Shown here piece by piece: positions 45,876 to 56,884 of a stretch of 64,000 nt of DNA. The notes beneath the pieces were generated by a model. The model made no database searches. It was not told the DNA's origin and saw nothing but the letters and a program-made list of their open reading frames with translations. Every line of letters begins with the position of its first letter. Positions within the stretch are counted from its first letter, which is position 1. Both the position numbers and the translations under genes were made by a program. This DNA is from Stereum hirsutum FP-91666 SS1 (taxonomy: Eukaryota; Basidiomycota; Agaricomycetes; Russulales; Stereaceae), in the NCBI RefSeq assembly GCF_000264905.1, contig NW_006763133.1, positions 1,081,082-1,145,081 of the forward strand, written 5' to 3'.

Positions 45876-48257
45876 ATGCCCCCACCGACAGCAGCTGATT
45901 CGTGGCTCACTGCACGCCGCTTCGGTATCGTCATAGATGCAGGCTCGTCCGGCTCGCGTCTGCAAATCTACAGCTGGAGAGACCCGCGCGTTGCGAGAGA
46001 TGAAGGGGGGCAGAAGGTGGCCTATAACCTCCCAAAGGTTGAGAAGGGAACCCAGGATGCAGACGAATGGGTAAGTAAAGTGGAACCCGGTGCGTGACCT
46101 CTCGCCACACCAAATGGTTAAAGTATATTGACCCATTCTATGCACACACCCACATAATATGTAGGCCTCTCTTCATTTGCTGAGAACCCCGATGGGGTAG
46201 CATCCTATCTCAGGCCGCTGCTCGAACACGCACGTTCTCATATCCCGCCGTCACTTCACTCCGAGACGCCCCTCTTTCTCCTCGCCACTGCGGGCATGCG
46301 TCTCCTTTCACCGGAGCATCAGGCTTCTGTACTGCAGTCAACATGTCAATTTCTAAAATTTCACTCCGAATTTCGCATTGACGACCCGTCTGTCGTGGGT
46401 CCTTGTGGCTCAAGCGTTCGCATCATCACGGGAGAGGAGGAGGGACTGTTTGGATGGATTGCGGTCAACTACCTGATGGATGGCTTCGGTCGTTCCGACG
46501 ATGATCGCACTACCTATGGCTTCCTTGACATGGGAGGTGCCTCGACTCAGATCGCATTCGAACCTAGCCCAGAGGAGCGGGAGAAGGCCGGTAATCTCAT
46601 AGACGTGCGACTACGGCTGCTCGGAGGAGAGGAGATTCGCCATTCGGTCTTTGTCACTACCTGGCTTGGATACGGCACAAACCAGGCCCGCGAACGATAT
46701 GTTGCGCAAGCTATCGACGCCTATGAAATGACGAGACCCACTCCGTCACACGGCGAACCTTCTGACGTTGAACTCATTGAGGATCCTTGTCTTCCGAAGG
46801 ACCTGACACTGACAGAACAGCCAATCCACGTCGGTCCTTCCACTTCTCACACCCGCAAACCTCACACTCTGGTTGGCACTGGCTCGTTCAGTCAGTGCCT
46901 GAGCGAAGTTACCCCATTGCTCAACAAGACGGTTCCTTGTCCCGATTCTCCGTGCTTGTTCAATGGCGTCCACGTTCCTCCTATCGACTTCTCTGTCTCA
47001 CATTTCATAGGAGTCTCCGAGTATTGGTACTCCTCCGAGCATATTTTTGGCTTGGGTGGAGCATACGACTTCGTCCAATACGAGCGGGCCGCCCAGGAGT
47101 ACTGTGGCAAACCTTGGTCAGAGGTTCTGCGAATGCACGAGGAGTCGAAGGAGAAGGGACATCTTGGGGGTGACGGAGAGGTACAAGAGAAGGGAGAGGT
47201 CGTCGGCTTGGACAAGTGGGGTGACAAGGTTGAGATCTCGCGGCTTGAGATGCAATGTTTCAAAGCCGCGTGGATCGTTAACGTCCTCCACGATGGTCTC
47301 GGCATGCCTCGCATCGTAGATCCTGGTGGCAATCACTCGACACACGGTGACGATCTGAAGAAGCAGGCGGAACAGAAGGGCTTAGGGCGGCCGACTTTCC
47401 AGTCCATGGACACAGTCGGCGACATTGCGATAAGCTGGACACTTGGCAAGATGGTGCTCGAGGCAAGCAGAGAGGTGCCGCCTCTATTTGTGGACGACAA
47501 ACCGATTGTCGACCCGATAGAAGACATCCCTGATCTTGACCACTCCCTTATTCAACCCATACGCCCGCCTTTCATCGATGTGATTGAGGACCACCTATCG
47601 CCCCATCTCCCGCCATCTCTCACTCGAGAGTCGTTAGGTTTCTCGCTCATCGGATTCTTGTTTTATCTTATCATCGTTCTCTTCGTCCTCTCCGTGGCGT
47701 ACCGCCTCCGGCATCATCTCCGAGTCTGCTTAGGTCGTTTATCACGATTGTCTCACAAACGAGACCACGATCTGACGGCCTATTCGCTCGAGGAGGGGCA
47801 GTTCTTGAACGGGAACGGCAAGTACCCTTCACCCTACTCCTCTCGCCCGTCCTCGCCCACGTCGCGTAAATGGCTCCGTTCCTTACGGAAATATAATCCT
47901 TTCTGGCGTAGTCGGCCACCGACGCTCAATACGACGTGGTCGAGGCCGCCTGTTCGACACATGCAAACGTCGCCTGCGGGCTTCTCTCCATCGCGCGGCA
48001 TGACATACCCTCCAGCTACTCCGCCCAACGGCTACACGGTGCAAGGTCCAAATTCGGTGACACCTTCGCCCACGACGGCCACATTCAACGACGTCTTTTC
48101 GAAGCCGAACAGCGATGGTATGGGGGTCGCTTCGCTCTCGTCCTACTCTCGATCGCGTAACTCTTCCACCATCAGCCTCTCGACGCTCGTTCCTCGTGGC
48201 ACCATCTCTCGGACAGCTAGCGCAATGCATCTGAATGGTATGGCTCGTGATGACTAA
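45876..48257 (+). CDS. Golgi apyrase (GDA1/CD39 nucleoside phosphatase, Ynd1-like)
   Basis: Two exons, 45876-46089 and 46165-48257, giving 768 residues. All five apyrase conserved regions are present in order: VIDAGSSGSRLQIYSW (about residues 19-34), LLATAGMRLL (about 110-119), ITGEEEGLFGWIAVNY (about 159-174), FLDMGGASTQIAFEP (about 191-205) and GDIAISWTLG (about 490). A single C-terminal membrane segment, FSLIGFLFYLIIVLFVLSVA, lies at about 565-585, followed by a 180-residue Ser/Pro-rich cytosolic tail. That is the topology of yeast Ynd1 (630 residues) rather than type II Gda1. The enzyme hydrolyses nucleoside di- and triphosphates in the Golgi lumen; removing GDP left by mannosylation lets GDP-mannose import continue. 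It thus connects functionally, though not as an operon, with the GDP-mannose-forming gene at 38.8 kb. Confidence 0.95.
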
Positions 48258-49988
48258 AATAGGTATCGTTTATGATTGTTAGCATCTCCTCTTACTTATA
48301 CCGCGTTACACTGTACGACCTCATGTCCCTTACTTTTTCCCCACATGTCTTAGACTTTCCATGGTCACCTTCGCCTTGTGCTATATTCTTTTACCTTACG
48401 TTTTCACGACTGTTCACTATCACTCACGCGGATTTTCTGCGGAGCAGTCTGCTATGGATTCTGAATGTTCTCATATGGATACTTACCCTTGATTTATCTA
48501 TAACATATGCTCCACGCAACGCAGTAGATATGTTTCATTGACTCTGACCCCACCCTACAGTCCATGCATATTTATACACAATTTTTTCTTTTCCGACGAC
48601 GTGATATTGAACCCTTCGACCGGGCAAAAACTTGATGCGCTAGAGGTTGCGAGCAGATCAAGCCCAACCTCGGTGTCAAAGATAGCTCAATGGCCAAAAA
48701 GGAGTTTTGTGAGCACACAAGGCCCTCGTTCTGAGCAAAATGCGGCCAGGGCGTCTACACGCTATATCCAAACATACGCCACGAGTGGCATCTGTGCGTC
48801 TGAAAACTCTCATTCATGCTTCATCTTTACACCGAGGAACAAAGAACGAACAACCGTTCTGAGGAAGAGCAGGAATATGCATATGCAGCACTGGCCGTAC
48901 AAAGCACAGCACCCGTTCGAACGATTCCATACGTGTTGTTTCGACCTCCATGAAGTTTGCGTGTCCTAATGCGAATGGTGAATGTAAAGTCACCGACGAC
49001 ACGGCTGCTCTCGAGGACGCATTCGTGCCTTCGCAAGTCTGATAGCGACCCGCGTTCATAATGAAAAGCATGCGCTTCACTCTGGATCTATCAGATACGA
49101 ACGGTTCTGGTCCTTGGGAGTTGACACAGCCTGGCGAATGGGATGGGCTTCCACCCAGCGTCTCATCGGGCACGGGCACGGGCACGGTGGGCTCCAACTA
49201 CTTCCAACTACCGCCATCCGAAGAGTAGATAACGAAAGCGATGGCCTAACCCGCTCAATGGCTCTGTCAAATCCAGAAGCTCAGGCTCAAGCTCCACCCG
49301 CAGGCTTCATCTCGTCAATCCGCCCACGCAGAAGCTAGGGACAGGATATGGCCTTCCGAGGATTGCTGGAGCGAGTCGGTTTCGAGTTTCGTTCACGGTG
49401 TGTAGCACATGGGCCCGAAGTCTTGATGATCGTTTCGTGAGAGAGAGGTTCTCAGGAGATGCCATAGGTGTCAGGGAGAGTCTGTACCGTTTGTAGGTTG
49501 AGATTGCCGTAACGTCAAGATTGGAGAGGTAGGATTTGGAAAGTATGGTTAGAATGGCTCGGTCTCGTATACGGCGATAACTCGAGGGTGTGTGGTTGGT
49601 AGGTGGAAGGGTCTTTACCAAGATCCTCTGGCCAAGACTCCAGATTCGCGGTACCCCGGTATGTTGCTAGGGAAGTGAGATGAGCGCACAAGGATTGTGA
49701 CAAGGTGCATGAAAAATTGCAGGTCACGAGGTGTATATTCTTGCCACAGCGTACAATCGATCCTCCACCATCTTGAGCCCTCGTACACCACACCGTCTGC
49801 CGAGAAGCCACCAACGTGTTCCAAGATAAACCATACAAGGCTCGCTGTTCTTGACAATCACTCATGGAAGACTGAGCGCGCCGCACTAGCACGCGGCCCG
49901 TATTGCGTATGACCACAAGCTACGCAATAGAAAACGTACCGTCATGACATTATGCAGCAATCGTACAACGAGTTCGAATAGGAAGCAA
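48258..49988. other. Convergent intergenic region with coding-like fragments
   Basis: 1.7 kb between the stops of the apyrase and PWWP genes. Around 48790-49228 three successive plus-strand open pieces in different frames have coding-like composition: one containing RSEEEQEYAYAALAVQ, one ANGECKVTDDTAALEDAF, and a 55-codon ATG frame at 49061-49228 ending SNYFQLPPSEE. A 127-codon minus-strand frame (48814-49197) overlaps them. No splice solution joined the plus-strand pieces. This may be a decayed or fast-evolving small gene. The rest shows nothing. Confidence 0.4.
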
Positions 49989-52226
49989 CTATTGACGAGC
50001 GGGACGGAGCGTCTGCTTCGACCGCGTCCGACTGAGGACCTGCGGCTGAGATATGGCGGCTGCAGTCCCCGAGCTTCGCTCTGGGCCCAATCCCCTCGTC
50101 CGGCGACCCAGCTCTCGAATGTGCCGCACCGTCTTGACCATGTCAGTCTCTTCTGCATCCTCAGCAGCCAGCTCGTGCAACGACTCCTCTTCTGCTGGAT
50201 CGAGTAGCTCGACCGACCGTCGTTTTCCATGGCGCCAGAGCAATAGCTGCAGGAGCGCTTCATGTTGGAGGACCAGCATGCAATAATCAAGCTTGTCGTT
50301 CTCATGCAGGTCTCTGTACTTGGGCAATCGCTGGGGCGGTGAATCGTTCTAGAGTAACATTAAGTTGAGAAGTATAGTTAAGAGTGGCAAGGGGCAACTC
50401 ACAGAATCACTGTTGGACACAGAGGTGATAGATGTAGTCGCCTGGGATAGAGTTTGGGGGAGGTCAGGCTATGCGGCAGACATTTAGCAACATAGCGTCG
50501 CAAATCCTGGAAGTTGACTGACCTCTAGGTCGTCTGGAAGGTCGGAGAGAACGGATGAGGCCCTTGACGATGGATTACGAACTGTCGCACTATCGCTTGC
50601 AGCCTCCTGCAGAACGTATGTTAGCTGCCGCTCAGCAAGCTGACAAAACTAGCAGAGTTTACCGCAAATACATCGCCATCATCTTTGTCGCCAGAGCTGG
50701 TATCCGTTTCCTGAACGTTCGTACCTTGAGGCATGAGCCAGCGCCGCAAGACTTTCCCCAGCTGGTCAAATTCTTTGGCACTGAGGTCACCGATTCCACC
50801 AGACTGGGTGCGCAGATTTTGACGCGACTTCTGGTTCATGAAGTCCTTGTGGCGTTGACGTGCTGGTTCATACACGTCATCGATAATGGCGCGCATGACA
50901 GGTTTGACGTAGGCAAACTGTTCTCGGATTCCGAGCTCACAGAACGAATTGGGAGAAGGAGGTGATTCAGCGGGGGCGGGGCTTTCTTCGTGGTCAATAT
51001 CCACTGTTGGGCCGTCCCCTTCCACGTCATCCTCGTTCAAGTCCGTATTGCTTTCGAACTGGCCGAGCTATTTCGATCGTCAAATCTTGAGGTTCGATTG
51101 CACAACCAACTGCCACATACCTTGCACGTAAAGAATTCGTTCTGGTCCTGACTATAAAACATGTCCCTATCGGCCAGGAGCTCGATGTCGTCCATAAATT
51201 TGATCTTGTATTTCGGCCTCCGTTGTCGTTCAGTCGGGCCGACGTACTCCAAAATCTTGGCTGGCCAGTATTCTGTTGTAGCGGTGTGTTCTCTCTTTAC
51301 TCGCGCGAATACAAGCTCCCTCCCGATAAGGAAGCTGGGATCAGGCCCAAAGTCTGCAATTCATCGATTAGCCATAGAAGCTGAGGTAGTATTAGGACAT
51401 ACCTTTGACTGGGGATCGAGAGGCGGAGACAGAGTCCTGGCTCGAGGTATGTGGCACAGGTTGACTGCTCGGAAGACTAGTAGAGACAAAACAAGGAAGA
51501 CCATCATTTTCTGCCTCGTCTGCCTCGACCATCAGGTCAAGAGCGATCTGGAAGCGGTCTTGGAGGGCGGTCTTCGGCTTCTTGGCCGGCGGTCCCCGCT
51601 CACCACTAAGATCGCGAAAAGTAGAGGAAGTGAAGCGCGGGTGGCCTTGAACTGTCATGGAGAGGATAGTGCTTTCATTGGGTCTCCCAATAATCATATC
51701 CTCGGCAGGATGGGATGGTGTAAACCGGATAAGTCGTACGCGTGTTGGCCCCTTATTTAAACTTCCACTGCGAAGCTGCGCAACGTTATTAACTCGGGAT
51801 ATCACGACACAACGTTGATATCCTTACCTCCGCAGGCCACCAGTAAGTCTCAGTCTCATCAGTTCCGGCAACATCTCCATGTCCATTGACCTTCACCCAC
51901 ACCAGTTCCCCGCTGATGTTGGCTAGAATGTCCCGCCGTTCCCGTTCGGTAATTGTGGGGCGTGTCATCGATGTGGGTGCGAGTTGAGGCGAAAGCATAT
52001 CCACAAATTCGATGCTATCACTAGAGGTGTTTCCGGAGAATGTGCGAGATAATGATGCAGCTTTCATCACGGAGGACTTCGGTGTGGGTCGCGAGCGACG
52101 TGGTGGTGTGTCTGGTTCAGGAGAACTGGAGACTTGACGCTTGATGGCTTGTCGCGCATTATTTGCGGCTGAGCGTCCAGTTCGGACGAAGTTACTTGTT
52201 TCTGGAGACGATATAGTGGGTGCCAT
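49989..52226 (-). CDS. PWWP-domain chromatin protein with second Tudor-like module
   Basis: Seven exons, minus strand: 51828-52226, 51403-51775, 51121-51353, 50663-51067, 50523-50606, 50403-50468 and 49989-50348, summing to 639 residues. The start MAPTISSPETSNFV at 52226 is chosen; an ATG-less extension upstream is Arg- and Tyr-rich and unlikely. A PWWP-type module lies at about residues 105-160 (ISGELVWVKVNGHGDV, then TYWWPAE). A second beta-barrel-like module is at about 258-335 (LIGRELVFARVKREHTATTE, then YWPAKILEYVG and YKIKFMDD). Between them is a disordered linker with a KKPK basic patch. The C-terminal 300 residues are helical and acidic, with YVKPVMRAIIDDVYEPARQR and KLDYCMLVLQHEALLQLLLW. 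PWWP and Tudor modules read methylated histones and bind DNA, so a nuclear reader role is likely. I do not recognise an orthologue. Confidence 0.82.
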
Positions 52227-52326
52227 GAGTTGCACGCGACGAGAACGAGGAAGCCAGAATGCCTGTTTTGTGTCAAGATGGTATGCAGCAAGAACAACCG
52301 GTACCCCGCGGGAGTATTTCGCGCAA

Positions 52327-52354
52327 TACGCGTCTGTCACGCGTCTGTCACGCG
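52327..52354 (-). promoter_or_regulatory. Triple MCB (ACGCGT) array upstream of the PWWP gene
   Basis: Two complete 11-base units ACGCGTCTGTC (52327-52348) and a third ACGCGT (52349-52354) place three MluI cell-cycle boxes exactly 11 bases apart, 101-128 bases upstream of the PWWP ATG. ACGCGT is the binding site of Mbp1-Swi6 (MBF), which drives G1/S genes in fungi. One helical turn of spacing puts the sites on the same face of the DNA. Regulation by MBF is inference. The flanking 52227-52669 region holds no gene. Confidence 0.6.
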
Positions 52355-52669
52355 TTTACTCACGCCCCGGGCCGTGACCCGAAGACGCGCTTGTGGCTGT
52401 TTGTGGCCCTTGTTGACTGGAACGCTTTGATATCATCTCCCTGACTTGCCAAAACGCGCGGTGGACTCAGGTTGCGTCAATGCTACTTTCCGACTGCATC
52501 GTTCATGATGGAACGACGAGGTAAGTTTTCCCACTAATGATATTGCTTTCGCTGAGCAGAAACGTCCATGGGACTTCTGCACGTGCAGGGTATATTATCG
52601 TCAAAATGTACAACACAAGCCCTTCATTGACCCCAGAACCCAAAATGAAGACGACACCATCGACAGGAA

Positions 52670-53391
52670 TTACCACGCCAGGACAAGAAACGCAACTCCA
52701 GCAAATACAGGCAGCGCCGCCAACGTTGACACCACATCCCTCGATGCGCCACTTGTGTTGGCTTCAGTCGCACTAGCAGAAGCAGAACTGCCCGTCACGG
52801 AGACTGACGACCCGGATGCGGTCTTCGAGGCGATGGTATTCGAGGAACCTGCGGCTGGGGTCGAAGACCCGGCAGCGGTCGCGCCCTCAACGATGAAGCC
52901 GCTGATGGTTTCCGACTCGACCATGGTGGTGGAGAAGGCGGCATCGATGACGGTACAGACGGCGATTCCATCGGAGAACGTGCAGGACTCGCCAATTTGA
53001 TCCGAGATGCCCTCCTCGCTGATGTCCATTGTGACGAAAGCGTCGTTCGCGCCCTCAACAAGGGTTGCTGGATGGAGGTAAAGTGGGTCTGAATTAGCCC
53101 CATTCATTGTACAAGGAACATCCCAAACTGACCTGTAGCAGGGAAGCTGCCGTCGGTAGCATCAGGGGCTTGGACGATCACGTAAGTTGTCCGACCGTCG
53201 TCGCCAACTCCGGCGATGCTGGCGCTGAGCTCTTGAGAGTCAAAACCAGGAATGTATAGTGATTCATCGGCAACGACGACTGATCAATCCAGTTATGTTA
53301 GCGTCCATGAGGTTTACCACAGGTCATGAATATGCGTACTTTTGGCAAGAATCGCACAAGCCAGGAGGGTGTTGAAGCGGAAGGAAGTCAT
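52670..53391 (-). CDS. Small secreted Ser/Ala-rich protein, probably membrane anchored
   Basis: Three exons, minus strand: 53340-53391, 53133-53279 and 52670-53088, giving 205 residues. It starts MTSFRFNTLLACAILAK, a signal peptide split by the first intron. The mature part (about residues 20-120) has an ordered-looking stretch, SIAGVGDDGRTTYVIVQAPD, and ESC with IAVCTVIDAAF, whose two Cys could pair. From about residue 130 it is a Ser/Ala/Thr/Gly linker. It ends in a hydrophobic tail (STLAALPVFAGVAFLVLAW), the usual form of a GPI-attachment signal, preceded by small residues (NTSGAS). So it is probably a wall- or membrane-attached surface protein. No enzyme motif is seen and no family is recognised, although the layout is common among Agaricomycete extracellular proteins. 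Confidence 0.78.
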
Positions 53392-56300
53392 GAGTCAAGT
53401 TGGTTCCGAAAAAAGAATGCTGCAAGAGAGTGTGAAGAAAAAAAGACAGACTGCACTGTTGGTAGTAGCGGAGACGCGAGTTGGTGATGCGGTCAGTGGA
53501 TCCTCGGTGCACTTTATACTCTGGCTGATCGCTATTATACTGTGTGCAATCGGCCGGAGTTTGTTGGCTAGGCTATGGTCGGTTATGCTTGGCGTGTCCC
53601 TGATGAGCACAGGTTTGCTAGTAATCGACGTTGATTTGCGTGCCTCGAGATATATTCCCTTGGCAATCGGGCACCTTGGCAGCAAGTTCGAGTTCGCCGC
53701 ACAAATGTGGAGAGCAACTCGGACCTCGCCATACCATTTCTTCGTCACTTCACCCTGATAGTGGCATATATATACTCCAATTGTTTTCAACAAAGTTCTA
53801 TCTAACGTGCTCCCTCAAAAGTGGTAGGAAATCTGGCGACTTTTAGATACCATGTGGCTGATTTTCTGTGTTCCTGATCACGCCGTGATATATTTAGCGC
53901 CCAGTAAGACACTCGGTGCCGCCGGCGATACAAGGCCGACAAGACCTGAGGCCTGCCTTGTAGCCAGGATGACTCTGAACCATTCTCTGCGTGCGACCGA
54001 CATAAGGACAGTTGACTTGACCCTCTTCGTCATGTTGGGTGGACATATCCCCCAGTAGATTGTGCCTGTACATGACGATGTTAGCCACTAACTCATATAT
54101 GTGGTTCTTCACTTCACTTTACATCTGACCTTTGCACTGTCGCTCAGTCTGCTCCTCGTTTATAGCCTCACGGCGAGCTTCAAAGATATTCGGGACAGGC
54201 TGCAAGCCACGGGAATGACTCTGCTGACTACTTTCGTTCGAACACTCGTCGACGATCCCTCAGCTCCTGCCGCGAATGTCAAGGCTGTCTTTCGCGTAGG
54301 ATCATATGAGATGTTCCCGAGGTTCTTAGGCTGTTGAGGTGAGTCAACGCGGCCTGACGACCATCGTGATATCATACATATTCACTGCTTCATCTCTCTC
54401 GCTCTCATTAGGTTAGACAACCATGAAATTCCCTGTCAGTGCCATGTCCAGAAGAACTTTGGACGGTCATTCGAAGGGCAGATACTTCGGCTCGGTTGTG
54501 TGTCTGTGCACGCTTCCCGTATAGAGCTATGCGAGTTCTCTGCCCCATGTCAACGGTTGTCGTTTTTCTCCATGGTTCGGGACGTTCATGAACGCTATGA
54601 TTAGTCTCCCGTGGATGGAAGGTATCAGGATGGAACCGCTGAATATCATGATCTTAGGGTGTCTACGGCGTTCCGCAACGCGACCGACCTGATTCCAGCG
54701 TTCCTCTTGTACACCAGACCTCCGTCGTTCCGTGTTTCGTCGTCCACGTCCTCAGATAGAGCTTCCGAGTTGTCGACCACTACGCACGGAACTCCCGCGC
54801 GCTCCTTCGTTCGCTCGCACGTTTGGGTCTTTTATCCGATGTTTTCTTGCAGGTGACCGTATCCTTTACCTTTCACTCTGCCATGATTTATCCTCGTGTT
54901 TTGTATACGACCAGAACTCGCATGCGGAGAACCAGTTGTTCCGCATATGTATGAGGCTTCTTGTCCTCGGAATTGATCACACGAGTTTATCGACATCCTT
55001 CGCTCGTTGTTCCTCGGGCTTCACGGTACTGGGCGCTAATAACAGAAGGTTTGGGATACGTCTTGTACGGTGACTTGGAATGGCCTACACTCTGCGCCCA
55101 CAAATAAGATTATATACTTATTCGAGAGGGAATTGACCTGCCAGAGGTTCGGAACTCAATACGTGGTGTGTACATATAAATCTTCGCCCCTCTATCCCAC
55201 TAGGAATGACGATTCTTGCAGACTGATTCCTCATGCTGTATTCATCTCGTTAACGGCACATAAATCTACACATACGCCCGACCACTTTGCATGAGAGATT
55301 CCATGACGCAGTTATCACATTGCTCCAGCAAGATCATTGCCACAACAAAAGCTACGGAGCCGACCTCTCCAACTCGGTTCCACGCGACATGACCATCTCA
55401 CGCACCTACCATCCGCCGTCCGAGCTTTAAATGAAAAGATTTACGTTACGCAAAATGTCCGAGGGGTACCTACATAGATCACTGGTGAGAACGAACAGGA
55501 CCCGACTGCTCGCGCCGCCCCTCTCCCAGTGGCGCAAGGGATGCCGTAAAGTAAGTTCGAACCTGGGAACGCCTGCACACCGCCGCGCGTATCATATATC
55601 AACGTGCGCTCGCACTCGGAAATGGGATAGCTCCCGCCTCAGCTTCCCTCAATCGAGCCCTCTTCGTCTGAACGCCAACCTATATATACATCACAGTGCC
55701 GCCGACACCGTCATCGGTTCATCCTCTTTGCTGCCATCAGTGTGAATGGGGGAACTTCGTACTTTATACGAACGTGTAGTACCGCCCGGTTACCAGTATC
55801 GAGGATCGGATGCATGCATGATTATAATAACTTAGGGGTGTGGCATACGACCAATGGGTGGTCTGAATATAGACTTGGACATAGCAGTGGTACTGGGAAG
55901 TACGCATGATGTGGGATCCGTGGTTCTGAGAAAAAGGTCGACGTGCCGTACCTACATATCACCGACATGTCTATATTCTACTTCCGTTACTACCGGCCTT
56001 ACCCCACACGGAACAGATGTTAATTGACCATGGTAGTAGGAAACCGTGACTGCCTTTTGAGGTGACATGTCTCAATCGGTCGTGTGGTCGCAACTGTCTC
56101 TATTTTCTTGGTTCATATCCCTACAGGGAGGCTCGTGCAAGGCCAGCCGAGATTTCAAGTCGGTCGCGCCCAAATATGACCATCTTGGAGTATGATCTTC
56201 GTCGCACGCAGGTCAAACAAAGGTCGATCACACTCAATACAAGACAAAGAATTAAACCAAGCTACGAATGAGCAATAGCATTTGTTCTGATCATAAAGTA

Positions 56301-56884
56301 CCGTAGGTTCTACAAAGACAGACATTCGAACGCAAAACAATTGAGAGCCCAAGTTAGCTATGAGTCGGAGACAGACGAGACGGACGGACAACGAACCAAG
56401 CAGAAAACAAGACGAGATGAGCAGTGCGGTTCAGTTACTAATATACACAACACACGTCGCATTGATTCGACGGCAAAGAGACAAGAGCGAGGAGAACAGA
56501 GTAAGGTTCGGCGACACTGAAGGGGTCGAAGCCATCAATAGCTCTGAATCGAACGACTATATGGTACACAAAAAAGAAGAAGAGGGATGCCAGCCAAGGT
56601 AGGACCCGTAAGACAACACAGCGAACAACAGAAGAACCGGGAGACAAAACACAGAAGAAACCGAGGCGATTCCAGTGGGTCAGTGAGTATTCTCGACGCG
56701 CACGCCAAGCTGCCCCGGGAGATCCTCGACGCCGCAAACACAAGAATACCACCACCAAACGGTCATCCTTCCGTCCAATCTCCCCCACCTCCCCACTCAC
56801 CGCCACCACCCACTACCATGGTATCTCATGTTACTAGATGGAGTAGACTGGTGAGGTGTGGATAGTATGATTGTTTTGCGAGCC
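53392..56884. other. Long intergenic region, no supported gene
   Basis: 3.5 kb between the secreted-protein gene start and the transcription factor 3' end. Most frames are short. The one piece with coding-like composition is near 54120-54337 on the plus strand: after an acceptor-like CTCAG it contains SFKDIRDRLQATGMTLLTTF and closes at FPRFLGC-stop. I found no upstream exon in phase, so it may be a last exon of an unseen gene or a remnant. No repeat structure was recognised. Confidence 0.45.
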
